DNA from: Alkanindiges hydrocarboniclasticus
Lineage (GTDB): Bacteria; Pseudomonadota; Gammaproteobacteria; Pseudomonadales; Moraxellaceae
DNA length: 64,000 nucleotides
Assembly (NCBI RefSeq): GCF_001982605.1
Contig: NZ_MLCN01000016.1
Location: 1 to 64,000, forward strand
Reading direction: 5' to 3'
Part shown: positions 1 to 9,206 of the stretch, piece by piece
How positions within the stretch are numbered: the stretch's first letter is position 1
Layout: the number at the start of each line of letters is the position of its first letter
The notes under the pieces: model-generated
Databases searched by the model: none
Told to the model about the DNA's origin: nothing
Seen by the model: only the letters and a program-made list of their open reading frames with translations
Made by a program: the position numbers and the translations under genes

Positions 1-174
1 ACCTAGAGAAATTTTTACTTCTCACTTAACAACATTAATGCAAAAACTTAAATTTTTTTTAAATTAATTAGTAAATTATTCTATTAGGTTGTATTAGTAT
101 TCCAGATTAACATAATAAGTCTAATCTTCTAAATTTTTGGTGTAATATTTTTTAATGTTCTATGAGATCTAAAT
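1..174. other. AT-rich left edge, no gene seen
   Basis: This stretch is strongly AT-rich and has no convincing reading frame. It probably holds the promoter of the first gene, but no -35/-10 pair stands out clearly enough to call. What lies further left is outside the window. Confidence 0.4.
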
Positions 175-1044
175 TTGAATATCTTTCATTTAAAAATTGC
201 CTTTCTTGGCATGGGTCTGATGGGTACGCGCATGGCCAAGCGCTTGCTGGATGCGGGTTTTCAAGTTTCAGTCTGGAATCGCACACCTGCTGCTTGCGCG
301 CCATTACTACAAGCGGGTGCCAATGCATTTTCATTTGATCAAGCCAGCACAGTAGACCTCATCATGCTGTGTCTGGCCGATGATCAGGCAGTGCAGAGCG
401 TTGTCCAGCAGTTGCTACCCAACTTGCGCAGTGGTCAGGTGATTATTGATTTTTCCAGTTTATCGGTTGAAATGACGGTACAACTGGCCAGTCAGGCTGC
501 CAGTAAAAAGGTGGCATGGATTGATGCGCCGGTGTCTGGTGGCGTTATGGGTGCTGAAACGGGCACACTGGTGATTTTTGCTGGCGGCGACCAGCGACAG
601 GTAGATACCATGCAACCGGTATTTTCTCCGCTGTCGCAGCGCGTGACTTATATGGGCGGTACTGGCACGGGTCAGGCCACCAAAATTTGTAACCAGTTAA
701 TTGTTGCCGCCAGCAGTATCTTAATTAGTGAAGCCGTGGAGTTGGCCAGACGCGCCGGGGTAGATACCACCTTACTGGCGCCAGCGCTGGCCGGGGGTTT
801 TGCCGACTCCAAACCCTTGCAGATCTTAGCCCCACGCATGGCAACGCAGTCATTTACACCGGTACAATGGAAAGTACAAACGCTCGCCAAGGATTTAAAT
901 AATGCGCTGCATCTGGCGCGGTATCATCAGTTAAGCATTCCGGTGGCTACCACGGCACTTTCCCGGCTTGAAAAACACCAGCAAGACGGGCATAGTGATG
1001 ATGATTTATCCAGTATCATTTTGCTGCACACCATGTCACGTTAG
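175..1044 (+). CDS. glxR: NAD(P)-dependent beta-hydroxyacid dehydrogenase, probable tartronate semialdehyde reductase
   Basis: The 289-residue product fits the 3-hydroxyisobutyrate/tartronate semialdehyde reductase family in length. An N-terminal Rossmann motif, GMGLMG, lies at residues 12-17. The substrate-binding segment DAPVSGGVMGAETGTL follows, and then the catalytic lysine K170 in the GQATKICNQ motif. The enzyme would reduce 2-hydroxy-3-oxopropanoate to D-glycerate in the cytoplasm. The preferred substrate is inferred from the next gene, a hydroxypyruvate isomerase 33 bases downstream, since these two enzymes are adjacent in glyoxylate-to-glycerate operons. The start is a TTG codon and no in-frame ATG lies close upstream. 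A 3-hydroxyisobutyrate dehydrogenase is the main alternative. Confidence 0.8.
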   Translation: MNIFHLKIAFLGMGLMGTRMAKRLLDAGFQVSVWNRTPAACAPLLQAGANAFSFDQASTVDLIMLCLADDQAVQSVVQQLLPNLRSGQVIIDFSSLSVEMTVQLASQAASKKVAWIDAPVSGGVMGAETGTLVIFAGGDQRQVDTMQPVFSPLSQRVTYMGGTGTGQATKICNQLIVAASSILISEAVELARRAGVDTTLLAPALAGGFADSKPLQILAPRMATQSFTPVQWKVQTLAKDLNNALHLARYHQLSIPVATTALSRLEKHQQDGHSDDDLSSIILLHTMSR

Positions 1045-1077
1045 TTCGTATACAGGTTCCTGAACAGGTTTTAGTCC

Positions 1078-1857
1078 ATGCTGCATTTTTCTGCCAATTT
1101 ATCGCTGCTGTTTACCGAAGTGCCCCTCATCGAGCGGTTTGCACTGGCCAAGCAGTATGGGTTTGATGCAGTAGAAATCCAGTTTCCCTATGAACTTGCC
1201 ATTGATGATCTTAACCAGCAGTTGCAACAGCATCAGCAGCAACTGGTACTCATCAATGTGCCTGCAGGCGACCTGATGCAGGGCGGTGACGGACTGGCCT
1301 GCGTACCGGGCCGTGAGCATGAATTCCGGCAGGCGGTATTTCAGGCCATCCGTTATGCCACGGCGCTCAATGTCCCTTGTGTGAATATTCTGGCCGGTCG
1401 CCAGTCGGTACATGCCGATTTGCTGCCCTGCCTTGAAACCATGGCCAAAAACCTGCGTTTTGCCTGTGCCGAGATGAGCAAGGCAGGTATTACGCCGGTA
1501 TTTGAGATTATTAATGGCATTGATATGCCGCGCTTTTTAATCCAAACCGTGGCACAGGCACAGGAAATGCTGGAAGCTGTCAACCACCCTGCCCTGAAAA
1601 TACAGTTTGATTGCTACCATCTGGCCATGATGCATGAGCCCATCCTGCAAAGCCTACAGGAAAACCTGTACCATATTGGGCATATCCAGTTTGCGGATTA
1701 TCCCAACCGTCATGAGCCTGGTACGGGTGAAATCAACTTTAGTGCCATTTTTGAGTTTATCCAGAACTCCAGTTATTTTGGCTATACCGGAGCTGAATAC
1801 CGGCCATCCGGCATCACCATCGACAGCCTGCACTGGTATAAACCCTTTGTACAGTAA
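1078..1857 (+). CDS. hyi: Hydroxypyruvate isomerase
   Basis: The 259-residue TIM-barrel protein matches the Hyi/OtnI family in length and motifs. E143 in FEIINGID and E240 in GAEYRPSG are at the positions of the two catalytic glutamates, and HIQFADYPNRHEPGTGE is a family signature. It interconverts hydroxypyruvate and tartronate semialdehyde, feeding the reductase encoded just upstream. The two genes form a likely operon with a 33-base gap. The usual third member, glyoxylate carboligase, is not in the window, so its presence further left is unknown. Confidence 0.88.
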   Translation: MLHFSANLSLLFTEVPLIERFALAKQYGFDAVEIQFPYELAIDDLNQQLQQHQQQLVLINVPAGDLMQGGDGLACVPGREHEFRQAVFQAIRYATALNVPCVNILAGRQSVHADLLPCLETMAKNLRFACAEMSKAGITPVFEIINGIDMPRFLIQTVAQAQEMLEAVNHPALKIQFDCYHLAMMHEPILQSLQENLYHIGHIQFADYPNRHEPGTGEINFSAIFEFIQNSSYFGYTGAEYRPSGITIDSLHWYKPFVQ

Positions 1858-1946
1858 GGGCTAAGGGCAACTTTCATTAAACTGGATCAAGCCTGTTTTA
1901 CCTAAAAAAATCTAAAAACTTAACAACCAAAAATGTGAATCACAAT

Positions 1947-2336
1947 ATGGCTCAAATCAAGATTTATGCCTTGGCAACTACCATTAGCCAGCATCGGCAA
2001 ACGCTATCAGCAGCGATTCATAGCGCGCTGGTTAGTGCCCTGAACTATCCGGCAGAAAAGAAATTTCAGCGCTTTATGCAGTTAGCGCCGGAAGACTTTA
2101 TTTTTCCTGATGATCGCAGCCTGCAATACACCATTATTGAAATTTGTATGTTTGAAGGTCGCAGCATTGCCAGCAAAAAAGCTTTTATCCAGCAACTGTT
2201 TAGCAATATCCAGCAGCAGTGCGGTATTGCGCCGCAGGATGTAGAAATAACCATTATTGAAACGCCACGGCACCACTGGGGCATTCGCGGGCAATGCGGT
2301 GATGAACTCAGCCTGACTTACAAAGTAGAAGTCTAG
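1947..2336 (+). CDS. Tautomerase family protein
   Basis: The start MAQIKIYA resembles members of the larger tautomerase-superfamily group (Tautomerase_2 type, about 130 residues). The central block FIFPDDRSLQYTIIEICMF and the C-terminal PRHHWGIRGQCGDE are typical of that group. These proteins are cytoplasmic and mostly of unknown substrate; the family's catalytic residue is usually the N-terminal proline of a shorter fold, which is not present here. A GTG at 1935 could extend the protein by four residues, but ATG 1947 gives the family-like N-terminus. The gene is on the same strand as hyi, 89 bases away, so co-transcription is possible but not shown. Confidence 0.7.
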   Translation: MAQIKIYALATTISQHRQTLSAAIHSALVSALNYPAEKKFQRFMQLAPEDFIFPDDRSLQYTIIEICMFEGRSIASKKAFIQQLFSNIQQQCGIAPQDVEITIIETPRHHWGIRGQCGDELSLTYKVEV

Positions 2337-2384
2337 AGGTTTAAATTCAAACAGCGCACGGCCCGGCTGATTCATTAAGCAATG

Positions 2385-3068
2385 TTAAGCTACAAAAGTT
2401 TGCCACGTCACGCCGCCCAGTACGGTATGCAAGGTCATTTTAAGCTGGTCACCGGACTCCAGCGCTGCCACGCCAGCCGGTGTTCCGGTCATTACCACAT
2501 CACCGGCTTCCAGCGTAAACACCCGACTGATATCCACCAGCAACGCCACCACGCCAAACAGCATGTCAGCCGTATTGCCCTGCTGGCGCACGTCATCATT
2601 AACGCTCAGTTCAAAGGTGGTTTTGCCAAGGTCACACAGCATATCGGGTGCCAGCCACTGGCCCAGCACGCAGGCCCCATCAAATGCCTTGGCACGTTCC
2701 CACGGCTGGCCTTTATTTTTAAGCTGGTTTTGCAGGTCGCGCAGGGTTAAGTCCAAACCCAAGGTAACGCCAGCAATGGCAGCCTGTGCCTGCTCGGCTG
2801 TTGCATTTTTCAGGCGCTGGCCAATGCGGATGGACAATTCACACTCAAAGTGGCATTCACCCAGTTCCCTGTTCCATGCAATGCCTTGCTCCAGTCCAAT
2901 CACACTGCTGGGCGGCTTTAAAAACAGCACCGGGGTTTCCGGCACATCATTGCCCAGTTCACGGGCATGCTCGGCATAGTTACGGCCCACACAAACAATC
3001 TTGCTGGGTAGTTGGAAATTTGACTGGCTATTTGAATGAGCGGTTGATTGGGTGTTGAGCGGATTCAT
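2385..3068 (-). CDS. Fumarylacetoacetate hydrolase family protein
   Basis: The protein of about 227 residues has the FAH fold of YcgM/acylpyruvate hydrolase type. Visible signatures are VCVGRNYAEHARELGN, the metal-binding FECELSIRIG, GLDLTLRDLQ and the late TGTPAGVAALESGD. Family members cleave C-C bonds in acylpyruvates or decarboxylate oxaloacetate with Mg2+; the exact substrate cannot be told from sequence. The ATG at 3068 is preferred over the GTG one codon earlier because AGGA lies seven bases upstream. The first 20 residues, rich in Ser, Asn and Gln, are longer than in most relatives and may be poorly conserved. Confidence 0.85.
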   Translation of the reverse strand: MNPLNTQSTAHSNSQSNFQLPSKIVCVGRNYAEHARELGNDVPETPVLFLKPPSSVIGLEQGIAWNRELGECHFECELSIRIGQRLKNATAEQAQAAIAGVTLGLDLTLRDLQNQLKNKGQPWERAKAFDGACVLGQWLAPDMLCDLGKTTFELSVNDDVRQQGNTADMLFGVVALLVDISRVFTLEAGDVVMTGTPAGVAALESGDQLKMTLHTVLGGVTWQTFVA

Positions 3069-3150
3069 CACAGTGTCCTGCGGCTTTAAACTGTGTCAGT
3101 GTAATCGGCTATGCGTGACATGGATAGCCATGCGGCCCAAAAATTCATAT

Positions 3151-3447
3151 TTAGAAAAACATCAGTCCCAGCATTAGGGCCACCAGCAGTAAAACCAGTA
3201 TGCCCACTGTTAGGCTATGGCGGCTTTTGCTGGCAGTAATGCCTACGGGCGTAACTAGTGCAGACTGTGGATGCTGTTGTTCATAGGCTTCTATCAGCTC
3301 CTTGCTTTCTTTTAAACCCAAGCCGGTTTGCTTGCGCACCATCTTGATGGCTTCAATCCTGCGGCCACGGCTTAGGGCAGCAATGGCTGATGCTGGTAGT
3401 TGGGGGCCATTGCCTGATTGACGGTTACCGGATTGAAGTGTTGTCAT
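3151..3447 (-). CDS. Membrane protein with ribosomal L7/L12 C-terminal-like domain
   Basis: The 98-residue product has a short polar N-terminus, then a segment that reads like the helix-turn-helix of the ribosomal protein L7/L12 C-terminal domain (EAIKMVRKQTGLGLKESKEL). It ends with one hydrophobic helix (about residues 78-97) that should anchor it in the inner membrane. Similar small proteins occur as uncharacterised membrane proteins in many bacteria; it is not the ribosomal stalk protein itself, because the N-terminal dimerisation domain is missing. It overlaps the preceding YcxB-like gene by 23 bases, which suggests translational coupling and a shared role. Confidence 0.65.
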   Translation of the reverse strand: MTTLQSGNRQSGNGPQLPASAIAALSRGRRIEAIKMVRKQTGLGLKESKELIEAYEQQHPQSALVTPVGITASKSRHSLTVGILVLLLVALMLGLMFF

Positions 3448-3985
3448 ATGCTGTACTCCCTGACTGTTTTAATAAAATTTGTTCAAATAAAGCCGTAGCA
3501 TCTACCTGTTCTACACTACGGCACGGCACCATACACATCATGCCCAGCTCAAACACCAATACATAGCTGAACGTACCTTTACGCAGGCTCTTCACCTCAT
3601 GCAAATTAAAACTTTGCCTGTCCTGCCTGATTTCCGGCCCATGATACAATGTAACCTTGCTGGCATACACATCAATACCCTGCATTACGCTGCCCACCTG
3701 ATGCTTATGATACTGGCGCTTAAATAACCATGGCATTACGCCATAGTGCAGTGTTGCCTGTGACAAAAAGAAAAATGCACCGAGAATAACAAAATAGCGG
3801 CCCTTATCCTCAAAGCCCAGCCAGAACCCCCATGCCATAATTAATACGCAGGCGAGCGCCATCACAAAACGGGCATAGCCCTTGCGCTGCCGGGTTGCCA
3901 GGCGAAACCCTTCTTGCGCTTCTGGCAGGCTTAGGGTGTAACGCAATGAAATAAGCGGTTTTTCTGTTGCATGCATAAACTTCAT
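3425..3985 (-). CDS. YcxB-like family membrane protein
   Basis: The 186-residue protein has two hydrophobic helices at about residues 40-58 and 65-90. A soluble C-terminal part follows whose order (segment before DVYASKVTL, then HEVKSLRKGTFSYVLVFE) resembles the YcxB-like C-terminal domain found in bacterial integral membrane proteins of unknown function. It is the first gene of a two-gene unit with the L7/L12-like membrane protein. No enzymatic motif is visible. An alternative ATG lies three codons in. Confidence 0.6.
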   Translation of the reverse strand: MKFMHATEKPLISLRYTLSLPEAQEGFRLATRQRKGYARFVMALACVLIMAWGFWLGFEDKGRYFVILGAFFFLSQATLHYGVMPWLFKRQYHKHQVGSVMQGIDVYASKVTLYHGPEIRQDRQSFNLHEVKSLRKGTFSYVLVFELGMMCMVPCRSVEQVDATALFEQILLKQSGSTAYDNTSIR

Positions 3986-4133
3986 GCCCTGTATTGAACA
4001 AGCAAAATCCTAACCAAGCCCTAACCATCAAAACAGATGCTGGCAAGCCCTAATAAACTGATAATAAAGCAAATAACTGGCTTAACCATGCCAATCGTTT
4101 TTGACATCCTAAAGGAACAGTCTTAATGCAGCC

Positions 4134-5621
4134 TTAATGTAAAATGACATCATCCACCTTGTCGGTTTTGTGATGCTCGCCAAAACGGTCAACAATGGTG
4201 GCGCTAGCCTCATTCAGGCCAATTACGTCAACCACACTGCCCTGCTTGCGCAACTTGAACACCACTTTGTCCAATGCCGCCACCGCCGTCACATCCCAAA
4301 AATGTGCCTGTTGTACATCAATGATGATACAGGGCAGGTTTTCATTAAAATCAAACGACTGGACAAACGAATGGCTGGAGGCAAAAAATACCTGACCCGT
4401 AACGGTATAGGTGCGGCACTCGTTAGAGGCATCCAGCTGGCTATGGACCGCCATAAAATGACCAATCTTGTTGGCAAAAAACACCGAAGCCAGCAGTACA
4501 CCAGAAAAAACACCCAGTGCCAGATTATGGGTTGCCACCACCACGGCCACAGTTACCAGCATGACAATATTACTGGACAGTGGATACTGGCGGATGCGGG
4601 CAATAGACTGCCAGTTAAAGGTACTAATGGACACCATGACCATCACAGCCACCAGTGCCGCCATGGGAATAATCTTAATCCAGTCACTCAAAAACACCAC
4701 CATGACCAGCAGCAGCAAACCCGCCAGAAAAGTGGACAAGCGTGTGCGTCCGCCGGATTTAACGTTAATCACCGACTGGCCAATCATGGCACAACCCGCC
4801 ATGCCACCCAGCAGGCCGGTGGCAATATTGGCAACGCCCTGCCCTTTGCATTCACGGTTTTTATCACTGCTGGTATCGGTCATGTCGTCCACGATGGTTG
4901 CGGTCATGAGCGATTCCAGCAGCCCTACGGCTGCCAGTCCCACTGAATAGGGCAAGATAATAAGCAGGGTGTCCAGATTCAACGGCACCTGTGGCCATAA
5001 AAAGACCGGCAAGGTGTTGGGTAAGTCGCCCATGTCACCGACCGTACTCACCTGCCAGCCCATCAGCACGCTAAACGCGGTAATAGCCAGAATGCACAGC
5101 AATGGTGACGGAATAATACGGCCAATTTTAGGCACATAGGGAAATAGGTAAATAATGGCTAAACCCGCAGCAGTGAGGGCATAGACATGCCACGTCACAT
5201 TGACCAGATGCGGCAACTGCGCCATAAAAATCAGGATGGCCAGCGCATTAACAAAACCCACAATCACCGAGCGTGATACAAAGCGCATCAGTGAACCCAG
5301 CTTTAAAAACCCGGCAATAATTTGAATTACGCCCGTGAGCAGGGTTGCAGCCAGCAAGTATTGCAGGCCATGTTCTTTCACCAGTGTGACCATCAGCAGT
5401 GCCATGGCGCCGGTTGCTGCTGAAATCATGGCAAGACGTCCGCCAAAAAATGCAATCACCACGGCCATTGAAAACGAGGCATATAAGCCAATTTTGGGAT
5501 CAACCCCGGCAATAATGGAAAAAGCAATGGCTTCTGGAATCAGCGCCAGTGCCACCACCATGCCCGATAACACATCGGCACGTACATTGGAAAACCATTG
5601 CTGGTGAATGGAAGCAAGCAT
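4134..5621 (-). CDS. SulP family inorganic anion transporter with STAS domain
   Basis: The 495-residue product has the SulP layout. A first segment, [20 protein letters not shown], is followed by about a dozen hydrophobic segments including the AATGAMALL stretch, and then a cytoplasmic STAS domain from about residue 400. SulP proteins move sulfate, bicarbonate or dicarboxylates across the inner membrane, coupled to H+ or Na+; sequence alone does not settle the substrate. No cysteine-biosynthesis or carbonic-anhydrase gene is adjacent to help. It stands alone on its strand with long flanking gaps. Confidence 0.88.
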   Translation of the reverse strand: MLASIHQQWFSNVRADVLSGMVVALALIPEAIAFSIIAGVDPKIGLYASFSMAVVIAFFGGRLAMISAATGAMALLMVTLVKEHGLQYLLAATLLTGVIQIIAGFLKLGSLMRFVSRSVIVGFVNALAILIFMAQLPHLVNVTWHVYALTAAGLAIIYLFPYVPKIGRIIPSPLLCILAITAFSVLMGWQVSTVGDMGDLPNTLPVFLWPQVPLNLDTLLIILPYSVGLAAVGLLESLMTATIVDDMTDTSSDKNRECKGQGVANIATGLLGGMAGCAMIGQSVINVKSGGRTRLSTFLAGLLLLVMVVFLSDWIKIIPMAALVAVMVMVSISTFNWQSIARIRQYPLSSNIVMLVTVAVVVATHNLALGVFSGVLLASVFFANKIGHFMAVHSQLDASNECRTYTVTGQVFFASSHSFVQSFDFNENLPCIIIDVQQAHFWDVTAVAALDKVVFKLRKQGSVVDVIGLNEASATIVDRFGEHHKTDKVDDVILH

Positions 5622-5992
5622 ATTAAAAACTCGGCAGGGATTGGCTTACACATTGGTTAGACCTTGGCAATAAGGGCTGGTAGCCCAAGCATGCAATGAC
5701 TGGCATCAGGCCTGAGCAGCAGCGATCGTCAATGGGGCTGAAGCTATTGCGACCAAAAACCCGACAAGGCAAAGAAGGCTTGGTTCAGGCGCTGAACAAA
5801 CCGTAAACCACTTTTATTTTTTATCAGTCAGGATGGTACAGTAAACAGAAATGAACAGCCGCTTTGTAGTGCAATTCTTTCAAAGCAGGTCTTACCAACA
5901 AATGTGAACGGATTCTAGCATAATTCTGCCGTTTTTCTGCACGATATTGCTCTAGAATAACAGTCCATGAATCACGTCGATTAGGATATCAC
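5622..5992. other. 371-base intergenic region between divergent genes
   Basis: This gap separates the SulP gene (minus) from the SRPBCC-protein gene (plus), so it should contain both promoters. A good AGGA Shine-Dalgarno precedes the plus-strand start. A small hairpin with GGGCT and AGCCC arms lies near 5677. I see no other gene, tRNA or clear operator. Confidence 0.4.
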
Positions 5993-7345
5993 ATGAAGAA
6001 TACGATAAAAAAAGCCTCACCAATGATTGGTCTGGGCCTATTGGTGAGTAGCGCTGCCCTAATGTATGCCACTACCAGCCACGCTGCCATAATCAACTGG
6101 CAGGACAATGTGCCTTCGGCCACCAAACCATTTGCCGGTAATGCAGCGCAACTTGCCCGGCTGGTGGACAACGACATCATGGTGTATAGCCATCCCTCCC
6201 AGTCGCTAAACCTTGCCAGCAAAAAAGGCACCCTGCACTATAACAATGTACGCTTTAGCTCGGCTGCTATTATTGTGCCTGCCAAGCCGGAACAGGTTAA
6301 ACAGTTACTGTCCCAGTATTCAGGCTATGCCGGGCTGTTTCCAACCCTGACCAAAGCCACCTTGCTGGAACAATCGGGGAATATTACCCAGATGAAATAC
6401 CGTATTCATGTGCCTGTACCCATTCCGGTACTCAGCTTTAATGAAGATGTAGTCATGCAGCATCAGGTCAGTGGCAACAGTATTCAGACCCTGATTGTGG
6501 ATTCACCGATCCAGTATGGTACGGGCAAGTTTGAGTGGTTCCCGGTAGATAGCAACCACACGCTGGTTACGCTCACCCAGTGGGGCGATCTGGATAAGCC
6601 CAAGGGTTTTCTGGTCAGTACCATTTTAAAAGCCATTCCAGAAATCAAGCAGGGTATTCCGCAAAGTGTAGATACCTTTGTGCTGGAAACCCTCAAGCGC
6701 AAGTTTTCCCCAGATGGCAAATTGCCAACGCAAGGGCCGCGCCAGCTTCCCTACAAAAAACTGCAACAGGATGAAATCCAGCTGGTACAGCAACTCAATG
6801 CCCGCTCTGGCAATCCGGTGATGTTTATTCACCGCCCGGTCAACATGCCCTATAGCAACCGGGCAGAATCACTGCAATTTGTTAGCACCTATGCCACGCT
6901 AAAAGCGCCAGCGGCACGCAGTACGCAGGTTTTGGGTTCACCTGCCAACTTTAAGAATATGTTCCGTCAGGTTAGCAAAGTACAAGTTAAACCACTCAGC
7001 AAACAAGCTTCTGAAGCAGAAGTCATGGTTAAAGTTGGCCTTGGTGTGATTGCCATTCCGTTCAGAATCAACCTGCGCTATTACAACGAACCACAAAACA
7101 AGCTGTACTATCAGGCCAATGGCGGTGATATTGAATACATGCAGGGACAAATGCAGTTTAGCCCGCTTTCCAATCAGCAGACATTCTTGAGTATGACCAG
7201 CGCCGGCAAAATTGGTGATAACGCGCCATTTTTATTAAAAATTGGCAAATCACTGCCTTATTCAGACCTGTTGCCAACCGTGGGTGGCGCACCAGTATTT
7301 ATTTATAAAGCCAATCAGTATCTCAGCAACAGCAAGAATTCCTGA
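5993..7345 (+). CDS. Exported protein with two SRPBCC/START-like domains
   Basis: The 450-residue protein starts with a cleavable-looking signal peptide (hydrophobic residues about 12-30, ending near TSHAA). The first domain, roughly residues 85-230, has the SRPBCC/polyketide-cyclase pattern: AAIIVPAKPEQVKQLLSQYS, then PVPIPVLSFNEDVVMQH and GTGKFEWFPV. The second half, about residues 285-440, repeats the plan more loosely, with IAIPFRINLRYYNEP and GGDIEYMQGQMQF. Such domains bind hydrophobic ligands, and an exported version could handle a lipid in the periplasm. The lipoprotein gene nine bases downstream is almost certainly co-transcribed. The specific function is unknown. Confidence 0.65.
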   Translation: MKNTIKKASPMIGLGLLVSSAALMYATTSHAAIINWQDNVPSATKPFAGNAAQLARLVDNDIMVYSHPSQSLNLASKKGTLHYNNVRFSSAAIIVPAKPEQVKQLLSQYSGYAGLFPTLTKATLLEQSGNITQMKYRIHVPVPIPVLSFNEDVVMQHQVSGNSIQTLIVDSPIQYGTGKFEWFPVDSNHTLVTLTQWGDLDKPKGFLVSTILKAIPEIKQGIPQSVDTFVLETLKRKFSPDGKLPTQGPRQLPYKKLQQDEIQLVQQLNARSGNPVMFIHRPVNMPYSNRAESLQFVSTYATLKAPAARSTQVLGSPANFKNMFRQVSKVQVKPLSKQASEAEVMVKVGLGVIAIPFRINLRYYNEPQNKLYYQANGGDIEYMQGQMQFSPLSNQQTFLSMTSAGKIGDNAPFLLKIGKSLPYSDLLPTVGGAPVFIYKANQYLSNSKNS

Positions 7346-7354
7346 CAGGAGCAA

Positions 7355-8041
7355 ATGATGCGTGCTCATTTTCCATTGGGTAGTCTGGTGATCATTGTGG
7401 GTAGCAGCCTGCTTGCTGGCTGTTCCCTGACACCTCGCCAGACTGACCATGGTATACCTGAGCCTGCTGGCTATCCTGCCAATGCCAAAAATTTATCTAA
7501 CAATCAATCAACTGCCAATCCTAAATCTATAAACCCAGCATTACAGCAGACACAGCCCCAGCAGCTCAGCCAGACCATTTTGCAACTGTTACAGCAAAAA
7601 AACATGCCATCACTGGCCAGTTTCGTTCATCCACAGCAGGGCATCCGCTTTAGTCCTTATGTGCATGTCAGTGTTCAAGACTTACGCTTTTTGCCATCAC
7701 AGCTGGCTCAACTCTCTACCGATCAGACCATTTATCACTGGGGAACTTTTGATGGCTCAGGTGAACCGATTCAATTAACCTTTAACGGCTATTGGCAAAA
7801 ATTTATCTTTAGCCATGACTATACCAGCTCCAGAACCCAGCAAATTGTTAATCAGCCCACACAACGCGGCAATAGCCTAAATACTATCAAGCCGTTTTAT
7901 CCCGGCAGCATGATGGTGGAATATCATCGCCCTGCAACAACTGGCCAGCCGCTGGACTGGAGCAGCCTGATTCTGGTATTCCAGCCTTATCAGGGTCGCT
8001 GGTATCTGGTGGGCATTGTGCATGACCAGTGGACCATTTAA
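7355..8041 (+). CDS. Putative lipoprotein, partner of the SRPBCC protein
   Basis: The 228-residue protein carries a lipoprotein signal ending in LLAGC (Cys at about residue 24), a Ser/Gln/Asn-rich linker to about residue 75, and a folded C-terminal part with many aromatic residues. The C-terminal half (SFVHPQQGIRFSPYVHV, then VEYHRPATTG and WSSLILVFQPYQGRWYLVGI) resembles the NTF2-like part seen in some periplasmic lipoproteins, but I cannot name a family firmly. AGGAG at 7347-7351 fits the second ATG (7358) better than the first. It lies nine bases after the SRPBCC gene, pointing to one operon. Confidence 0.6.
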   Translation: MMRAHFPLGSLVIIVGSSLLAGCSLTPRQTDHGIPEPAGYPANAKNLSNNQSTANPKSINPALQQTQPQQLSQTILQLLQQKNMPSLASFVHPQQGIRFSPYVHVSVQDLRFLPSQLAQLSTDQTIYHWGTFDGSGEPIQLTFNGYWQKFIFSHDYTSSRTQQIVNQPTQRGNSLNTIKPFYPGSMMVEYHRPATTGQPLDWSSLILVFQPYQGRWYLVGIVHDQWTI

Positions 8042-8043
8042 AG

Positions 8044-8070
8044 CAGCCTGATTTTTACAAACAGGCTTTT
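8044..8070 (+). terminator. Probable weak rho-independent terminator
   Basis: AGCCTG and CAGGCT arms are separated by an 11-base loop and followed by TTT. They lie directly after the lipoprotein stop codon. The stem is only about six pairs, so termination may be partial. Confidence 0.45.
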
Positions 8071-8086
8071 GAGAAATAATATTGCC

Positions 8087-9007
8087 CTAGAGATTTACCA
8101 CCCGTTTTGGCTGTAGCTGTCGCTCATCATTAACCACACCCAAGCCCAGAAAACGCGCATGCGCAAACACCAGTGCTTCACCCGCTGGCATACTGTCAAT
8201 CATCACCGCTTGTCCACGACAAAAATAAAAATCTTCGCCATGATCCAGCTGCACCCGTGGAAAATCACGAATCGACTCATACACCGGCAGCAATAAATCA
8301 TCCCGTTGCTGTTCGGTCAGGCTTTCCAGATACTCAATGCTGATGCCGTTACGATCTGGGCCTTCATCCAGCGTAAAATGCCCGGTTTGGGTACGATGCA
8401 GGGTTTTAACATACGCACCGGAACCCAGCGCCTTGCCAATATCCTCAGCCAGCGTACGAATATAAGTGCCCTTGCTACAACGGACTTGCAGGCTGATGGT
8501 ATCTTCAGTAAAGCCCAGTAATTCAAGCTGATAAATTGTCACAGGACGCGCGGGCCGCTCAATTTCAATGCCGGCACGCGCCAGCTCATACAAGGGTCTG
8601 CCATCTTTTTTTAAGGCTGAATACATGGGCGGCACCTGCATAATATCGCCACGCAAACCCGATAGCGCCTGCTCAATCAAGGCATTTGACAAGGCAGGAA
8701 TAGCAAACTGTTCAACAATTTCCCCTTCTGCATCTGCCGTTGTGGTGGTTGCACCCAGTTGAATGGTGGTCTGATAGGTTTTGTCGGCGTCCAGCAGGTA
8801 ATGGGAAAACTTGGTAGCCTCGCCCAGACAAATTGGTAGCAAGCCGGTAGCCAGTGGATCAAGTGCCCCTGTGTGCCCGCCTTTTTGCGCCCTGAAAATC
8901 CAGCGGACTTTTTGCAATGCCGCATTGGAACTAATGCCCAGCGGTTTGTTGAGTAAAATAATACCGTTAACCGGACGGCGCTGGATTTTTTGGCGAGGCT
9001 GATTCAT
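8087..9007 (-). CDS. truB: tRNA pseudouridine synthase B
   Basis: TruB makes pseudouridine-55 in the T-loop of tRNAs. With the start at ATG 9007 the protein has 306 residues, normal for the family. [14 protein letters not shown] opens the catalytic domain, and the catalytic aspartate D50 sits in [12 protein letters not shown]. The [16 protein letters not shown] motif follows, and a C-terminal domain completes the protein. A longer form starting at 9043 would add a non-conserved tail and is less likely. In most relatives truB follows rbfA directly; here an hsp20 gene on the opposite strand separates them. Confidence 0.93.
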   Translation of the reverse strand: MNQPRQKIQRRPVNGIILLNKPLGISSNAALQKVRWIFRAQKGGHTGALDPLATGLLPICLGEATKFSHYLLDADKTYQTTIQLGATTTTADAEGEIVEQFAIPALSNALIEQALSGLRGDIMQVPPMYSALKKDGRPLYELARAGIEIERPARPVTIYQLELLGFTEDTISLQVRCSKGTYIRTLAEDIGKALGSGAYVKTLHRTQTGHFTLDEGPDRNGISIEYLESLTEQQRDDLLLPVYESIRDFPRVQLDHGEDFYFCRGQAVMIDSMPAGEALVFAHARFLGLGVVNDERQLQPKRVVNL

Positions 9008-9151
9008 GGACAATACAATTTTTAGGCAAATATCAGTGTGCATTCTAGCAAAGTCAGCTTAAGGATGCAGAGTTGCTATCCATGCATTTTTAGGACTTAA
9101 TTTTTTGGTTAATTAATGCACAGCCATTATTAGAAAATTTTAAATTTTTCC

Positions 9152-9179
9152 CTTGAAAATTTGCTAGCAAAACCTATTT
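9152..9179 (+). promoter_or_regulatory. Candidate heat-shock (sigma-32) promoter of hsp20
   Basis: CTTGAAA (9152-9158) is followed after 13 bases by ACCTATTT (9172-9179), six of eight bases matching the sigma-32 -10 consensus CCCCATNT. The gene downstream encodes a small heat shock protein, which supports the call. It would start transcription near 9186 and leave a 5' leader of about 110 bases. Confidence 0.6.
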
Positions 9180-9187
9180 TATTTTTA

Positions 9188-9206
9188 GAAATGAGAATCT
9201 CATTTC
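9188..9206. promoter_or_regulatory. 19-base perfect palindrome at the predicted hsp20 transcript start
   Basis: GAAATGAGA and TCTCATTTC are exact inverted copies around a single A. The element sits just after the sigma-32-like -10 box, so it could be an operator or a 5'-end hairpin in the mRNA. It does not match CIRCE or the Fur box closely. Confidence 0.5.

Noticed and set aside
2382-2750. Open frame opposite the FAH-family gene
   Set aside because: It is antisense to a clearly conserved gene and its translation is rich in His, Cys and Gln with no domain.
9188-9206. Palindrome as a Fur box or CIRCE element
   Set aside because: The spacing and arms do not match the Fur 7-1-7 pattern or CIRCE TTAGCACTC-N9-GAGTGCTAA, so it was kept as an unassigned palindrome.
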